Of a stretch of DNA of 64,000 bases, positions 17,710 to 26,952 are shown piece after piece. The notes under the pieces are model-generated. The model was not told the origin of the DNA. It saw only the letters and a list, made by a program, of their open reading frames with translations, and ran no database searches. Location of the stretch: assembly GCF_011516755.1 (NCBI RefSeq), contig NZ_WOSY01000001.1, positions 310,001 to 374,000 of the forward strand, given 5' to 3'. The DNA is from Acetobacter conturbans (GTDB taxonomy: Bacteria > Pseudomonadota > Alphaproteobacteria > Acetobacterales > Acetobacteraceae). Both the position numbers and the translations under genes were made by a program. Each line of letters starts with the position of its first letter. The stretch's first letter is position 1.

Positions 17710-20082
17710 ATGGCAAATTTGCTGACATCGCGTCTTACTGAAAATCAATCGGGAGGGACAAACGTCGCTGCCCAGTCTTCAGCCAGCACGAAAAACCGTG
17801 ACCCACAGTCATCCACTGGCAGCACGGCACAGACAACCTCAGGCAGAAGCTCATTCAGTACGGTCCTGACGCAGCGGATCGCGGCAAGTCAGAAAACCGA
17901 TCCTAAAAAGCAGGCCAGCGCGACGGCCACCGACAAAACATCCGCAACCACGGCCTCCCAGGTCACGGCCGCAAACACGAGCAGCCAAACGAACGTCACG
18001 TCGGACCCAACCGCCACAACCGACGCCACCGATGTGACGACCACGCAAAATACGACGACTGATCCGGTTCAACTGGCAGCGACAGTAGAAGACGGAAGCA
18101 TGACGCTCACGCGACAGACAGCAGGCGCACATAACAAGGGCATGACAGATCTTTCGAATTCCGATGACGATTCATCGGATGATGACGAAACCACTCTGGC
18201 GGTCGCTTCTCCGCTGACCCTTGAGTTTGCGGCACTGTTTGCCCAGTCGTCCGTTGCCACCCCCTCGTCTTCGGTTACACCCTCCTCAACGCCCAGTGAC
18301 GGCATCGCCATAGCCTCGGTGTCCGCCGCCGGTGCGACAGGGGCCGCCAGCACCTTCGCTGCCCTTGCCGCGAATACCAGTGCTGACAGTAGTACCGCGA
18401 CAGACCAGAATACTTCTTCTGAGAGCGCCACCGAACCCACAGCAGCCTCTTCCACAAACACTGCCGCCACCACACAGAGTGCGACCGCCACAACGTCCGC
18501 AAATGACCAGTCCCTTCTGAATGTGATGATGGCTGTTCCCGATGCGACTTCGATTTCCGGCGCTTTCAGCACGGCAGCCCAAGCCGCTTCATCAGGCGTT
18601 GCGCCGGGCGTGTCTTCCACTCCCATCGTGACAATGGGCACCCCTCAGGCGACGGGAGATGCGACGGCAGCCATCCCGACGAATGCCAGTTCGAATACCG
18701 CCGACGCGGCGTCCACCACTTCAACGCCCGTGGCCACCTCCGCACCGACCAACACCGCTCTGGCCGCACAGATTGCCATGACCTCTCTTGGAGGCACGGC
18801 TCCGTTCCCACAGATCAGCGGCGCGAATGACTCCACACCTCTTTCCAGCATTGCTGGAACGCAAGTGACTGAAGGCAGCCTCTCTTCTGCCGCCTCCTCG
18901 GGGAGTGACACCAGCCAGACCGGCATGCCGTCCATCACGGCTGCTTGCTTTCCGGCGACCAACGGTGACGCATCCATGCAGGCGCAGCAGCTTTCCCAAC
19001 TCTCGTCCACTGCCTCGCAGCCTGTCACCACCACCACGGCCAGCAACTCCGTCGCATCCACCGTCGCAACGCCCCTCAACGCCACCCCGTCTTCCGACTC
19101 AACGGCTTCCACAGAGACAACGGCTTCGACCCTCCTCGCCGCGGCTTCGGCATTTCAGCAGCCTTTGACAGCCCAGAACGCTTTTTCCGCGCAACAGGCC
19201 GGACAGACAACGAATGGCCGGACGGATGGCAACCGGATCTCCGCAAGCGACGGCCAGAAGGCTACCAGCGACACAACCCTCTCACCTGGTTCCGCACAGC
19301 CTCAGCAGGCCACCACAGCCATCGCTTCGACCAATGCCGGATCATCTAAAACATCCGACCAGGACACTTCTGACGAGCCGGGGCTGAAGGATCAGGCAGC
19401 GGAGAAGCAGACAGACAGCACCGGCGCTACGGTCGGTTCTTCCTCATTTGCACAACAGGCGTTGCTCTCCGAACAGAAGACAGCAACGCCTGAGGCCACA
19501 ACAGTTCAGACATCCACCACAACCGCAGCAAACCACCCGACTACAACGGCAACATCCTCCGCAGCGTCGAGCACGACCGATACCAGCTCTACGGCCCTGA
19601 ATCTCACGGTCTCGCTGCAGGATGACCAGAATCCTGTACAGGTCACCATCGACCGTTCCGGCGATTCTTCCGGCCTCAGCATCCATATCGGCACCGATGA
19701 GCAGACGACGCTGAACGATCTGAACACCCATCAGCACGAACTGCTCAATGCGCTCGAAAATGCCGGCATCTCAACGGCAGATTCACAGATCTCATTCGGT
19801 CTCACCGACAACTCCTCCGGCTTCTCCTCCTCGCAGCAGGGGGGCCAGGATCACGCCTTCCAGAATGACGGGACAGCCTCCAGTGGCGGTTCTTCAGACT
19901 TTGCAAATGCTTTTGGCGGTACACTGTCGGGTAACAGTGATGGAAACGGCACGCAGGGTGACGGAGGCTTACGCTCCCGGACAATGACGGCGTCCACCAT
20001 CACCCGGACGATGGATGAGACAAGTGACACGACCTATGCCGGTCCCGTCGGGCGGACGGGCTCCGTAAACATCACAGCCTGA
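17710..20082 (+). CDS. fliK: Flagellar hook-length control protein FliK
   Basis: Secreted ruler that sets hook length and switches export specificity. 790 residues, long for the family. Almost all of it is low-complexity Ser/Thr/Ala/Gln sequence with very few charges. The recognisable C-terminal Flg_hook domain spans about residues 630-705: LNLTVSLQDDQNPVQVTI, then LSIHIGTDEQTTLNDLN and LLNALENAGI. The start at 17710 (MANLLTSRL) is chosen because the earlier ATG at 17674 falls inside the sigma-54 -12 box. flgD follows after 11 bases. Confidence 0.87.
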   Translation: MANLLTSRLTENQSGGTNVAAQSSASTKNRDPQSSTGSTAQTTSGRSSFSTVLTQRIAASQKTDPKKQASATATDKTSATTASQVTAANTSSQTNVTSDPTATTDATDVTTTQNTTTDPVQLAATVEDGSMTLTRQTAGAHNKGMTDLSNSDDDSSDDDETTLAVASPLTLEFAALFAQSSVATPSSSVTPSSTPSDGIAIASVSAAGATGAASTFAALAANTSADSSTATDQNTSSESATEPTAASSTNTAATTQSATATTSANDQSLLNVMMAVPDATSISGAFSTAAQAASSGVAPGVSSTPIVTMGTPQATGDATAAIPTNASSNTADAASTTSTPVATSAPTNTALAAQIAMTSLGGTAPFPQISGANDSTPLSSIAGTQVTEGSLSSAASSGSDTSQTGMPSITAACFPATNGDASMQAQQLSQLSSTASQPVTTTTASNSVASTVATPLNATPSSDSTASTETTASTLLAAASAFQQPLTAQNAFSAQQAGQTTNGRTDGNRISASDGQKATSDTTLSPGSAQPQQATTAIASTNAGSSKTSDQDTSDEPGLKDQAAEKQTDSTGATVGSSSFAQQALLSEQKTATPEATTVQTSTTTAANHPTTTATSSAASSTTDTSSTALNLTVSLQDDQNPVQVTIDRSGDSSGLSIHIGTDEQTTLNDLNTHQHELLNALENAGISTADSQISFGLTDNSSGFSSSQQGGQDHAFQNDGTASSGGSSDFANAFGGTLSGNSDGNGTQGDGGLRSRTMTASTITRTMDETSDTTYAGPVGRTGSVNITA

Positions 20083-20093
20083 AAGAGCAGACC

Positions 20094-20888
20094 ATGACGA
20101 CAACCACCTCACTTCTTTCGACCGCTGAGACAGCAGCGAAGTCGTCCGCCACGACCAACGCCGCGTCGATCAGTTCGGCCTCCACGACAACGACGACAAC
20201 CAGCACCAGCGCCCTGTCGTCACTGTCTAGCAATTTCAGTACGTTCCTGACGCTGCTCACCACCCAGCTGCAGAATCAGGATCCCAGCAGCCCGATGAGC
20301 AGCGACACCTTTACCTCCGAACTGGCTCAGTTCGCAGGTGTGGAACAGCAGGTGGCCACCAACACTAACCTGACCACTCTCATCTCCCTCACCGAAGACG
20401 GTCAGCAGTCGAGTGACATGTCGCTCGTGGGCAAAACGGCGACGGCCAGCACGACGCAGCTTCCTCTTCAGAACGGAAGCAGTTCGATCTCGTTCAACAC
20501 GACCAGCGCGGAATCGATCGCCATCGCGGTTACGGACAGTTCCGGCAATGTCGTCAAAACGGCCGAGCTCACGTCGAGTGCGGGGGCCAATACCTGGACG
20601 TGGGACGGCACGAACACCAGCGGCACGCAACTGGCGGATGGTTCCTACAATGTCGCCGTGGAAACAGAGGACGGCAGTGGCAACACCTCCACTGTTCCCT
20701 TTACCGTTACCGGCACCGTCACGGGCATCAGCAACAACAGCGGCACCATCTACGTCAAGATGGGCAGCTCTCTTATCGATATGGCGGATGTCACATCCTT
20801 TACGGACGCGTCATCCACGACGAGCAGCAGTTCGACTACATCAAGTGCGACAAGCACAAGCAGCGCGTCCACATCCACGACGAGCTGA
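20094..20888 (+). CDS. flgD: Flagellar hook assembly (capping) protein FlgD
   Basis: Hook-cap scaffold required for FlgE polymerisation. The conserved N-terminal core FSTFLTLLTTQLQNQDPSSP with MSSDTFTSELAQFAGVEQQ is at residues about 45-85. It is followed by a FlgD Ig-like/tudor region (WDGTNTSGTQLADGSYNV). Both ends are long Ser/Thr stretches; the last 30 residues are almost purely Ser/Thr/Ala. 264 residues. It lies 11 bases after fliK, in the same rightward unit. Confidence 0.93.
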   Translation: MTTTTSLLSTAETAAKSSATTNAASISSASTTTTTTSTSALSSLSSNFSTFLTLLTTQLQNQDPSSPMSSDTFTSELAQFAGVEQQVATNTNLTTLISLTEDGQQSSDMSLVGKTATASTTQLPLQNGSSSISFNTTSAESIAIAVTDSSGNVVKTAELTSSAGANTWTWDGTNTSGTQLADGSYNVAVETEDGSGNTSTVPFTVTGTVTGISNNSGTIYVKMGSSLIDMADVTSFTDASSTTSSSSTTSSATSTSSASTSTTS

Positions 20889-20907
20889 TCCTCGTCTCCT
20901 CCACCGG

Positions 20908-20943
20908 ATTTTCCTTGTCCCTGTCATGCAAGGGACACGGAAA
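20908..20943. terminator. Hairpin after flgD
   Basis: TTTCC.TGTCCCT and AGGGACA.GGAAA form an interrupted stem around loop GTCATGCA, about 20 bases past the flgD stop. There is no clear T-run on the plus strand, so termination may be weak or factor-assisted. Confidence 0.5.
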
Positions 20944-21010
20944 GTCCACACTCTCTCAACCCGTCACGCTCCGACAAAAGCGAGTTTACGGCCAACACAT
21001 TCAGGTCGGG

Positions 21011-21214
21011 TCAGTCCTCTCCGAGCACCGCTTTCGCCCGGCGGACGACAGTCGCATATTCATCGTCCGTCAACTCTCCGCGATGGTGAAATTCGCTGGC
21101 ACGGGCGAGAGCGTCGCGGGCATGGGCATCGTCAGGAATGGGATAGCGGCGCCCCGGTAGAGCAAACGCACTGTCAGGCAATGCCTCACGTTCGGCAGTA
21201 GTCAGTCTCGACAT
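21011..21214 (-). CDS. Small DUF6582-like protein
   Basis: A 67-residue soluble protein. The segment LPGRRYPIPDDAHARDALARAS matches the pattern of a small domain (DUF6582-type) often seen in phage or accessory proteins and as stand-alone genes; its function is unknown. A GGGAGGAAG ribosome-binding site lies 6-10 bases before the ATG. No partner gene is coupled to it: the MATE gene lies about 140 bases away on the same strand. Composition matches the surrounding chromosome. Confidence 0.75.
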   Translation of the reverse strand: MSRLTTAEREALPDSAFALPGRRYPIPDDAHARDALARASEFHHRGELTDDEYATVVRRAKAVLGED

Positions 21215-21357
21215 GGCGGTCTTCCTCCCTGCGTCTTCTTACCCTCCCTGACGGGCAATGACGCTTTCAGATCATGAATATGGGACGACTGGTTCTGAAA
21301 TCCAGATCAGCAGCAAAGACTAATGTTTTCCAACAATAGCGTATGGTCTTTGCCGCA

Positions 21358-22833
21358 TCACGATCTTTCATTCTCGGCGGAAAATTCCGCTTCCCCAATT
21401 TCAGCCAGATCGGCCATGGCCGCACCGGCGCTCTGGGTGGGGATATCGGACGCTCCGATTTCACTGGCCTGCGCTGCCATGACAGCGGGTTTCGAAGCCG
21501 CCAGATCAGCCACCACCCGGAAGGCCGTGACAATGGCCACGCTGCCGAACAGGACGCTGCCAAGCGCCTGACCGACCTGAACGCCAAGAGCACCAAATGA
21601 CGCTCCGTAGGAGACGAACGGCATTGTGCCCAGCGTTGCCCGGCCCCAGTTGAAGAGGGTCGAATAGAGCGGGTGACCCAGATTATTGAACGCCGTGTTC
21701 GCCACGAACAGCATGCCGATAAAGAGATAACCGGCTACCGTCCATGTGCAGAACAGGTGAACCAGTGCCGCTCCGTCTCCCTGAAGATTGAATCCCTCCA
21801 CCAGCAGCGTCTGGCTGGCCGCGAGCAAGGCCCATGTGCAGACGACACAGACTGAGGAAACCTTCAGGGACGCGATCAGGACTTCCCTCACCCGGTCCAT
21901 CTGGCCCGCGCCGAGATTCTGCGAGATGATCGGCCCTACGGCTCCGGTAAGGGCGAACACGAAGGAAAAGGCGACGACGACGATGCGCTCAACCGCCGTC
22001 TGGCCACTGACTGCTTCCAGACCGAACCGCGCCATGTGCGCGGTGACATAAGCTCCCCCCACGGGTGTCGCCAGATTGGTCAGTATGGCTGGCAGCGCAA
22101 TGCGCCACACACCGCGACTGTCACTGGCAATAGCGCCGAGCTTCGGCCAGCTCAGCATACCGTGTGCACTGGCCCCGTGCACACCGAGCAACAGCATGGC
22201 GAACCGTGACAGAACGGCACTGATCGCGGCTCCCATCAGTCCCTCATGCATGCCAAGGATCAGGACCGGATCGAGAAGAGCCGTCAGGATGGCGCCTCCC
22301 AGCGTGACGTTCATGGAGCGTTTTGCATCGCCCACTGCCCGCATGAGCGCCGATGCGGACATGCCGAGGGAAACCAGCGGCAGGAAGGGAGATGTGATGT
22401 AGAGATAGAGCGCTGCCTGATTCAGGGCTTCTCCGGATGCGCCGAGCAGTTCGAGAATGGGCCGGGCAAGGAATGCCGTCAGCAGACCCACGAGCATGGT
22501 CAGGACGAAGCTCGTAAAGAGGAATGACGAAGCGATACGACGGCCACGATAAAACTGGCCGCTCCCGATCTCACGCCCGATGGATGCGCCCAGCCCGATC
22601 GTCAGACCGATGGAGACGGCGATCTGGATTCCACCAACCGCTCCGGCGAAACCGATAGCCGCCGTCAGCGCGGCATCTCCAAGATGCGCGACGTAGATCA
22701 TGTTCAGCATGTCCACGGCGAACACCGCCATCAGTCCGATGGCGCCTGTTCCGGACATGACGAGGACATGCTTCATGATGCTGCCCGACACGAAGCACGC
22801 TTTTTTGTGTCGCGGCGGTCGTCTTCCGCTCAT
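21358..22833 (-). CDS. MATE family multidrug efflux transporter
   Basis: A 491-residue inner-membrane antiporter with about 12 hydrophobic segments arranged as two similar halves. The first half has the typical DMLNMIYVAHLGDAALTAAIGFA-like helix, and the second half repeats QTAVERIVVVAFSFVFALTGAVGPIISQNLGAG-like sequence. MATE proteins export cationic drugs or metabolites using proton or sodium gradients. A second ATG at codon 20 (MKHVLVM) could be the true start. It is monocistronic. Substrate cannot be inferred. Confidence 0.9.
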   Translation of the reverse strand: MSGRRPPRHKKACFVSGSIMKHVLVMSGTGAIGLMAVFAVDMLNMIYVAHLGDAALTAAIGFAGAVGGIQIAVSIGLTIGLGASIGREIGSGQFYRGRRIASSFLFTSFVLTMLVGLLTAFLARPILELLGASGEALNQAALYLYITSPFLPLVSLGMSASALMRAVGDAKRSMNVTLGGAILTALLDPVLILGMHEGLMGAAISAVLSRFAMLLLGVHGASAHGMLSWPKLGAIASDSRGVWRIALPAILTNLATPVGGAYVTAHMARFGLEAVSGQTAVERIVVVAFSFVFALTGAVGPIISQNLGAGQMDRVREVLIASLKVSSVCVVCTWALLAASQTLLVEGFNLQGDGAALVHLFCTWTVAGYLFIGMLFVANTAFNNLGHPLYSTLFNWGRATLGTMPFVSYGASFGALGVQVGQALGSVLFGSVAIVTAFRVVADLAASKPAVMAAQASEIGASDIPTQSAGAAMADLAEIGEAEFSAENERS

Positions 22834-23017
22834 TCAGATCCCGTTTGCCGGACAGAAAACCGGCAAATCCTCCCGTTCCGACTGAGTATGGCATGACTGA
22901 AAGGCGGCGCGAATGCCGTTCCCTGATCAAATCGCGAATTTGGAGTCTTCGCATCCTGCATTTGTGATTGCAGGTGTGTGTTTCACATACAGGCTGCCGA
23001 CGGACACTCCCGTCTGA

Positions 23018-24187
23018 TCATCGCATCCTGCTCAAGGGCGTTCCACGCTCGCGCGACCAGTTTCTCCACAGCAGATGCAGCGTGGCCATCGCCGCAGGCC
23101 CCAGAAACAGTCCCAGAAGCCCCCACGTTTCGGCCCCTCCGACAATGCCCAGAAGCACCCACAGGAAGGGAAGCTTCGTGCTGCCGCCGATCAGGCTTGG
23201 CCGCACGAAATGATCCGCCGTGAAAATCACGATCGCGCCAATGGCAAACACGGTGACTGCCGCCATCGTGCCGCCATCGACCAGCAGGAAGGTCGAGGCG
23301 AGAGCGACTGGAATCATCGCGCAGAACGGGATCATCGCGGCGATGGCGGTGGCGCCTCCCAGCAGCGTCGGGTGCGGCACGCCGGTGAAGAAATAGACCA
23401 GCCCCATGATGATGCCTTCACCCACCCCGACGAGAACCAGGCCCGCCACCGTGCCGTGGATCGAGGCGATGATCTGGTGGCCGATGATCTCCCCACGACG
23501 ACCGAAGGCACGGCGGGATGCCACAGTGCATTCACGCATAATCTTGTCGCCATCCTTGTAGAGGAAGAACAGCGTGAGGATGGAAAAGAAGAACAGGGTG
23601 CCGCGATGCACCACCTGCGAACCGACCGTTCTGGTCATCGCCAGTCCACGGGCGTCGAAGGAGCTGAAAAACTCGGCAGCGGCGCTGGGGTCTGAAAGAT
23701 GGTTGCCCCACCATTTGCTGACCGCGCCACTGGCGAAAGGCAGACGCTCCACCCATGCCGGAACCGGCACACCGGAGTTACGCGCGTGCTTCATCAGTTC
23801 GAGCACGTTCTGTGCCTCGTTAGCGGCCTCGATCCCCACGAACAGCATGGGGATAAGAAACATGAGCGCCATGGCCGCCGTGCACAAAAGCGGCAGAAGC
23901 GGTCCTTTCGCCAAAGCCGGGCAGCGGAGTTGTATCTTGCGATAGAGCGGCCATGTCGCCACGGCGAACACGACACCCCACGCCAGCGCTCCCAGAAAAC
24001 CATGCACCGTGTAGACGGAGACCGCGACGATGGCGAGGGCGAGGAACTCCCTCGCTTTCCACTGCGCCCGCCATGCGGCCTGCCACTGGTCAGGGGAGGC
24101 ATTGTCCGTGGGATAGGACGTCAGGGGAGCCGAACACGCCGGACGGAGAGGATCTTCGTCAGGCTGCGTCTGACCGGGCTGGGGCAT
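23018..24187 (-). CDS. AI-2E family (PerM-type) membrane transporter
   Basis: About 389 residues with the AI-2E/PerM layout: a helix pair near residues 45-75, a soluble amphipathic insert (about 110-200), then five or six helices including HGTVAGLVLVGVGEG and LLGGATAIAAMIPFCAMIP. Family members are proposed exporters of small molecules or sodium-coupled antiporters; the name is not proof of autoinducer transport. The ATG at 24187 (MPQPGQTQ), preceded by GAGAGAA, is preferred over a TTG five codons upstream. Confidence 0.88.
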   Translation of the reverse strand: MPQPGQTQPDEDPLRPACSAPLTSYPTDNASPDQWQAAWRAQWKAREFLALAIVAVSVYTVHGFLGALAWGVVFAVATWPLYRKIQLRCPALAKGPLLPLLCTAAMALMFLIPMLFVGIEAANEAQNVLELMKHARNSGVPVPAWVERLPFASGAVSKWWGNHLSDPSAAAEFFSSFDARGLAMTRTVGSQVVHRGTLFFFSILTLFFLYKDGDKIMRECTVASRRAFGRRGEIIGHQIIASIHGTVAGLVLVGVGEGIIMGLVYFFTGVPHPTLLGGATAIAAMIPFCAMIPVALASTFLLVDGGTMAAVTVFAIGAIVIFTADHFVRPSLIGGSTKLPFLWVLLGIVGGAETWGLLGLFLGPAAMATLHLLWRNWSRERGTPLSRMR

Positions 24188-24263
24188 CGGGTATTCTCTC
24201 AAGCAGAACCTTCAATCGGGCGCATCCCGGACTCTATAGACCAGAAGGACGACGGCGCACGCA

Positions 24264-26357
24264 TCATGCCGCGTTTCGGGTGCGCGCCTCGGCCCAGATG
24301 GCGAAGGCGTGGATCAGCGCCGCCTCGTCCAGCGCCTTGAACCGGCCGGACGCACCGCCGTGTCCCGCTTCCATGTTGATCCGCAGAAGCAGGGGATTGT
24401 CGGACGTAGAATACTCCCTGAGCCGGGCAATCCACTTCGCAGGCTCCCAGTAGGTGACGCGAGGATCGGTCAGGCCGCCAATGGCGAACACTGCGGGATA
24501 GGGAGTGGCCGTGATCCGGTCATAGGGAGAATAACCGGCGATGCGGTCATAGGCTTTTTCGTCGGTCAGTGGGTTGCCCCATTCCGGCCATTCCGGAGGC
24601 GTGAGCGGCAGGCTTTCGTCTGACATCGTGTTCAGCACATCGACAAACGGCACAACCGCAACGATGCCCGCGAACAGATCGGGGCGCATGTTGGTGATCG
24701 CCCCCATCAGCATGCCGCCCGCCGAACGACCGTCCGCGACGATACGGCCGGCATCCGTCCAGCCTTCGGCAATCAGGTGGTCTGCACAGGCGATGAAATC
24801 CGTGAAGGTGTTGGTCTTGTGCTCGCCCCGACCGCCAAGGAACCAGTTCCAGCCTTTTTCCGAGCCTCCGCGAATATGCGCGATGGCATAGACCCACCCC
24901 CGATCCACCAGACTGAGCGTGCGCGTCGAAAAGGTTGGATCAATCGAATGTCCGTAAGAGCCGTAGCCATAGAGCAGCAGCGGCGCTGACTGGTTTTCGG
25001 GCGTGTCGCGGTGCCAGAGCAGCGTAATTGGCACCAGTTCGCCATCGGGCGCTTTCGCCATCAGCCGTCTGGTGCGGTAATGCTCGGGATCGTGGCCGGA
25101 TGGCACGTCCTGCATTTTCAGCAGATGTCGTTCGCGCGTCGCCATGTCATAGGCGAACCACTGTCGGGGAGTGGTTGGCGACTGGTAGGAATAGCGGAGT
25201 TCTGTCGTGGCGAACTCATAAGCGCCATCAAGGGAAAGCGTGTAAGCCTCCTCGTCGGTGGCAAGCTGATGCCGTTCCCCTGCCCTGTTCTCGATTTCAA
25301 TGACGATGTTGGCGTTGACGCGCTCGGTCCATACGAGATGATCGGCGAAGCAGATCGCGGCGGTGAGGTAGTGGCCCGGCTGGTGCGGGACGTGTTCACC
25401 CCACGCGGCACGGTCGCCCAGAGCATCGTCACGCACCACCATCAGCTTGAAGTCGGTGGCCCCGTCGGCATTTGTCCGGACGATAAAGCGGTCACCCCAG
25501 TGGGACAGTTCGTACATCACCCCTTTTTCGCGGGGCGCGACACAGACCGGCGATGTCTCGGGGGTAGCTGCGGGAATGACCCAGTTTTCAGACGTGTCAT
25601 GGTCGTTGGTGCTGATGACGATCCACTTGCCCGACCGCGCGGCGCTGACGCCGACGAAGAAACCGGCGTCGGCTTCCTCATAAACCAGCACGTCGGGACC
25701 ACCGGAGAGAGTGCGGCGGAAGATCTTCACCGGACGACCGTGTTCGTCACGATACGTCCAGAAGATATGCTGCGAGTCCGGGGAAAAGGTAAAATCGCCT
25801 GAGCAGTTGCTGATCTCGACCGGCAGCATGTCGCCAGTCGTCGTATCCCGGACAAGGATCGTGTAAATTTCCGAACCCTGCGTGTCCTCGGCCCACGCGA
25901 ACAGGCGATGGTCAGGGCTGTGGGTGGCGCCGCGGGCGGCATAATAGGACAGGTCCTTCGCGCTCAGGTCGGCGTCAAGCAGCACCTCCTCGCTTTCCGG
26001 ATGACCTTCCTTATGGCGCACATAGCGCGGCTGCTGCGCACCGGATTCGTACCGCATGCCGTAGCGCCAGGAACCGTGGGGCAGCGGCGGAAACGAGTCG
26101 TCTTCCTTCAGCCGCCCCTTCATTTCCGCGACGAGGGTGGCCTGCAAATCGGTCGTGGAAGCCAGAATGGCGTCGGAATAGGCGTTTTCCGCACGAAGAT
26201 GGTCGGCGATATCCTGACGCAGAAGGGCCGGGTCACGCAGGACCGCCTGCCAGTTGTCGTCCTTCATCCACGCGTAATCGTCCACGCGGGTGCGGCCAAG
26301 CTGCTCGATGCGGCGAGGGTCCTTGTGGGCAACAGGCGGGAGAAGAGTCTTGGACAT
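24264..26357 (-). CDS. ptrB: Oligopeptidase B (S9 prolyl oligopeptidase family)
   Basis: Serine peptidase that cleaves short peptides after basic residues, in the cytoplasm or periplasm. 697 residues. The N-terminal beta-propeller (DDYAWMKDDNW onward) precedes a C-terminal alpha/beta hydrolase with the nucleophile in GRSAGG (about Ser545), TDPRVTYWEPAKW before the acid residue, and the histidine in EAGHGG. The start MSKTLLPPVAHKDP at 26357 is used because the longer frame at 26420 runs through a perfect hairpin; the likely ribosome-binding site GGAAGG lies inside that hairpin. Confidence 0.93.
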   Translation of the reverse strand: MSKTLLPPVAHKDPRRIEQLGRTRVDDYAWMKDDNWQAVLRDPALLRQDIADHLRAENAYSDAILASTTDLQATLVAEMKGRLKEDDSFPPLPHGSWRYGMRYESGAQQPRYVRHKEGHPESEEVLLDADLSAKDLSYYAARGATHSPDHRLFAWAEDTQGSEIYTILVRDTTTGDMLPVEISNCSGDFTFSPDSQHIFWTYRDEHGRPVKIFRRTLSGGPDVLVYEEADAGFFVGVSAARSGKWIVISTNDHDTSENWVIPAATPETSPVCVAPREKGVMYELSHWGDRFIVRTNADGATDFKLMVVRDDALGDRAAWGEHVPHQPGHYLTAAICFADHLVWTERVNANIVIEIENRAGERHQLATDEEAYTLSLDGAYEFATTELRYSYQSPTTPRQWFAYDMATRERHLLKMQDVPSGHDPEHYRTRRLMAKAPDGELVPITLLWHRDTPENQSAPLLLYGYGSYGHSIDPTFSTRTLSLVDRGWVYAIAHIRGGSEKGWNWFLGGRGEHKTNTFTDFIACADHLIAEGWTDAGRIVADGRSAGGMLMGAITNMRPDLFAGIVAVVPFVDVLNTMSDESLPLTPPEWPEWGNPLTDEKAYDRIAGYSPYDRITATPYPAVFAIGGLTDPRVTYWEPAKWIARLREYSTSDNPLLLRINMEAGHGGASGRFKALDEAALIHAFAIWAEARTRNAA

Positions 26358-26360
26358 GCA

Positions 26361-26392
26361 AATGGCCTTCCAGTGGCTACCGGAAGGCCATT
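26361..26392 (-). promoter_or_regulatory. Perfect hairpin enclosing the ptrB ribosome-binding site
   Basis: An 11-bp perfect stem AATGGCCTTCC/GGAAGGCCATT with a 10-base loop ends 3 bases before the ptrB start codon. The 3' arm contains GGAAGG, the only good Shine-Dalgarno candidate. It could control translation or act as a terminator for the upstream DUF2934 gene, although the T-run is only three bases. Confidence 0.6.
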
Positions 26393-26466
26393 CTTGCACA
26401 GGATGGTGCAACGGACACAACCCTATGCGCGGGGCCTATTCGCCGACCCTGACTATACGGAAGCGT

Positions 26467-26799
26467 TCAGGAATTCTTCAGTGCCTGCTCTTCTTCGGCG
26501 CGGGTGCCGAATGGCACTTCCTGCCTGTCATCCTGCTCGTCCATGCTGCCACCGAGATTGCCAAGATTTTCCTGAATCTTCGCGTCTTCGACAGGCTCAC
26601 CGTTCGGGCCGAGGGGCACAGGAGACTCAACCGGGATTTCCCCGGCATCCGGGTTGATTTCCATCCCGATCAGGTCGGTAGCGGCTTCCATGTAGCCTTC
26701 GGGGCCACAGGTGGGCTTGCCGTCGGCAATCCACATTTCCTTCGCCTTGGCCAGAATACTGGCTGTACGCTTCGGTGAGTCTTCCAGTGGATTTTCCAT
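26467..26799 (-). CDS. DUF2934 domain protein
   Basis: A 110-residue acidic soluble protein. The N-terminal segment ILAKAKEMWIADGKPTCGPEGYMEAATDL follows the DUF2934 pattern (helix, W, x-G-x-P, W/Y-x-x-A). The rest is Glu/Pro/Gly rich and probably disordered, ending EEEQALKNS. DUF2934 proteins are common in Acetobacteraceae and Rhizobiales and have no established function. About 110 bases separate its stop from the ptrB start. Confidence 0.8.
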   Translation of the reverse strand: MENPLEDSPKRTASILAKAKEMWIADGKPTCGPEGYMEAATDLIGMEINPDAGEIPVESPVPLGPNGEPVEDAKIQENLGNLGGSMDEQDDRQEVPFGTRAEEEQALKNS

Positions 26800-26952
26800 T
26801 TTTCACTCCTCAAGCAGTCGTCGCCCGTTCAGGACGAAAGCATATCCCTGCCGGAACGACGCCTCATGCAGCGTGGTTTCAGCATAGCCCCTATATAGGC
26901 ACGCAACGGAAGAAACGCATATTCAGGCGGTCGTCGCATGGCATGGCGTTTT

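Noticed and set aside
18069-19168. Several long antisense frames over fliK
   Set aside because: They arise from the Ser/Thr/Ala codon bias of fliK and lack any family match or start signals.
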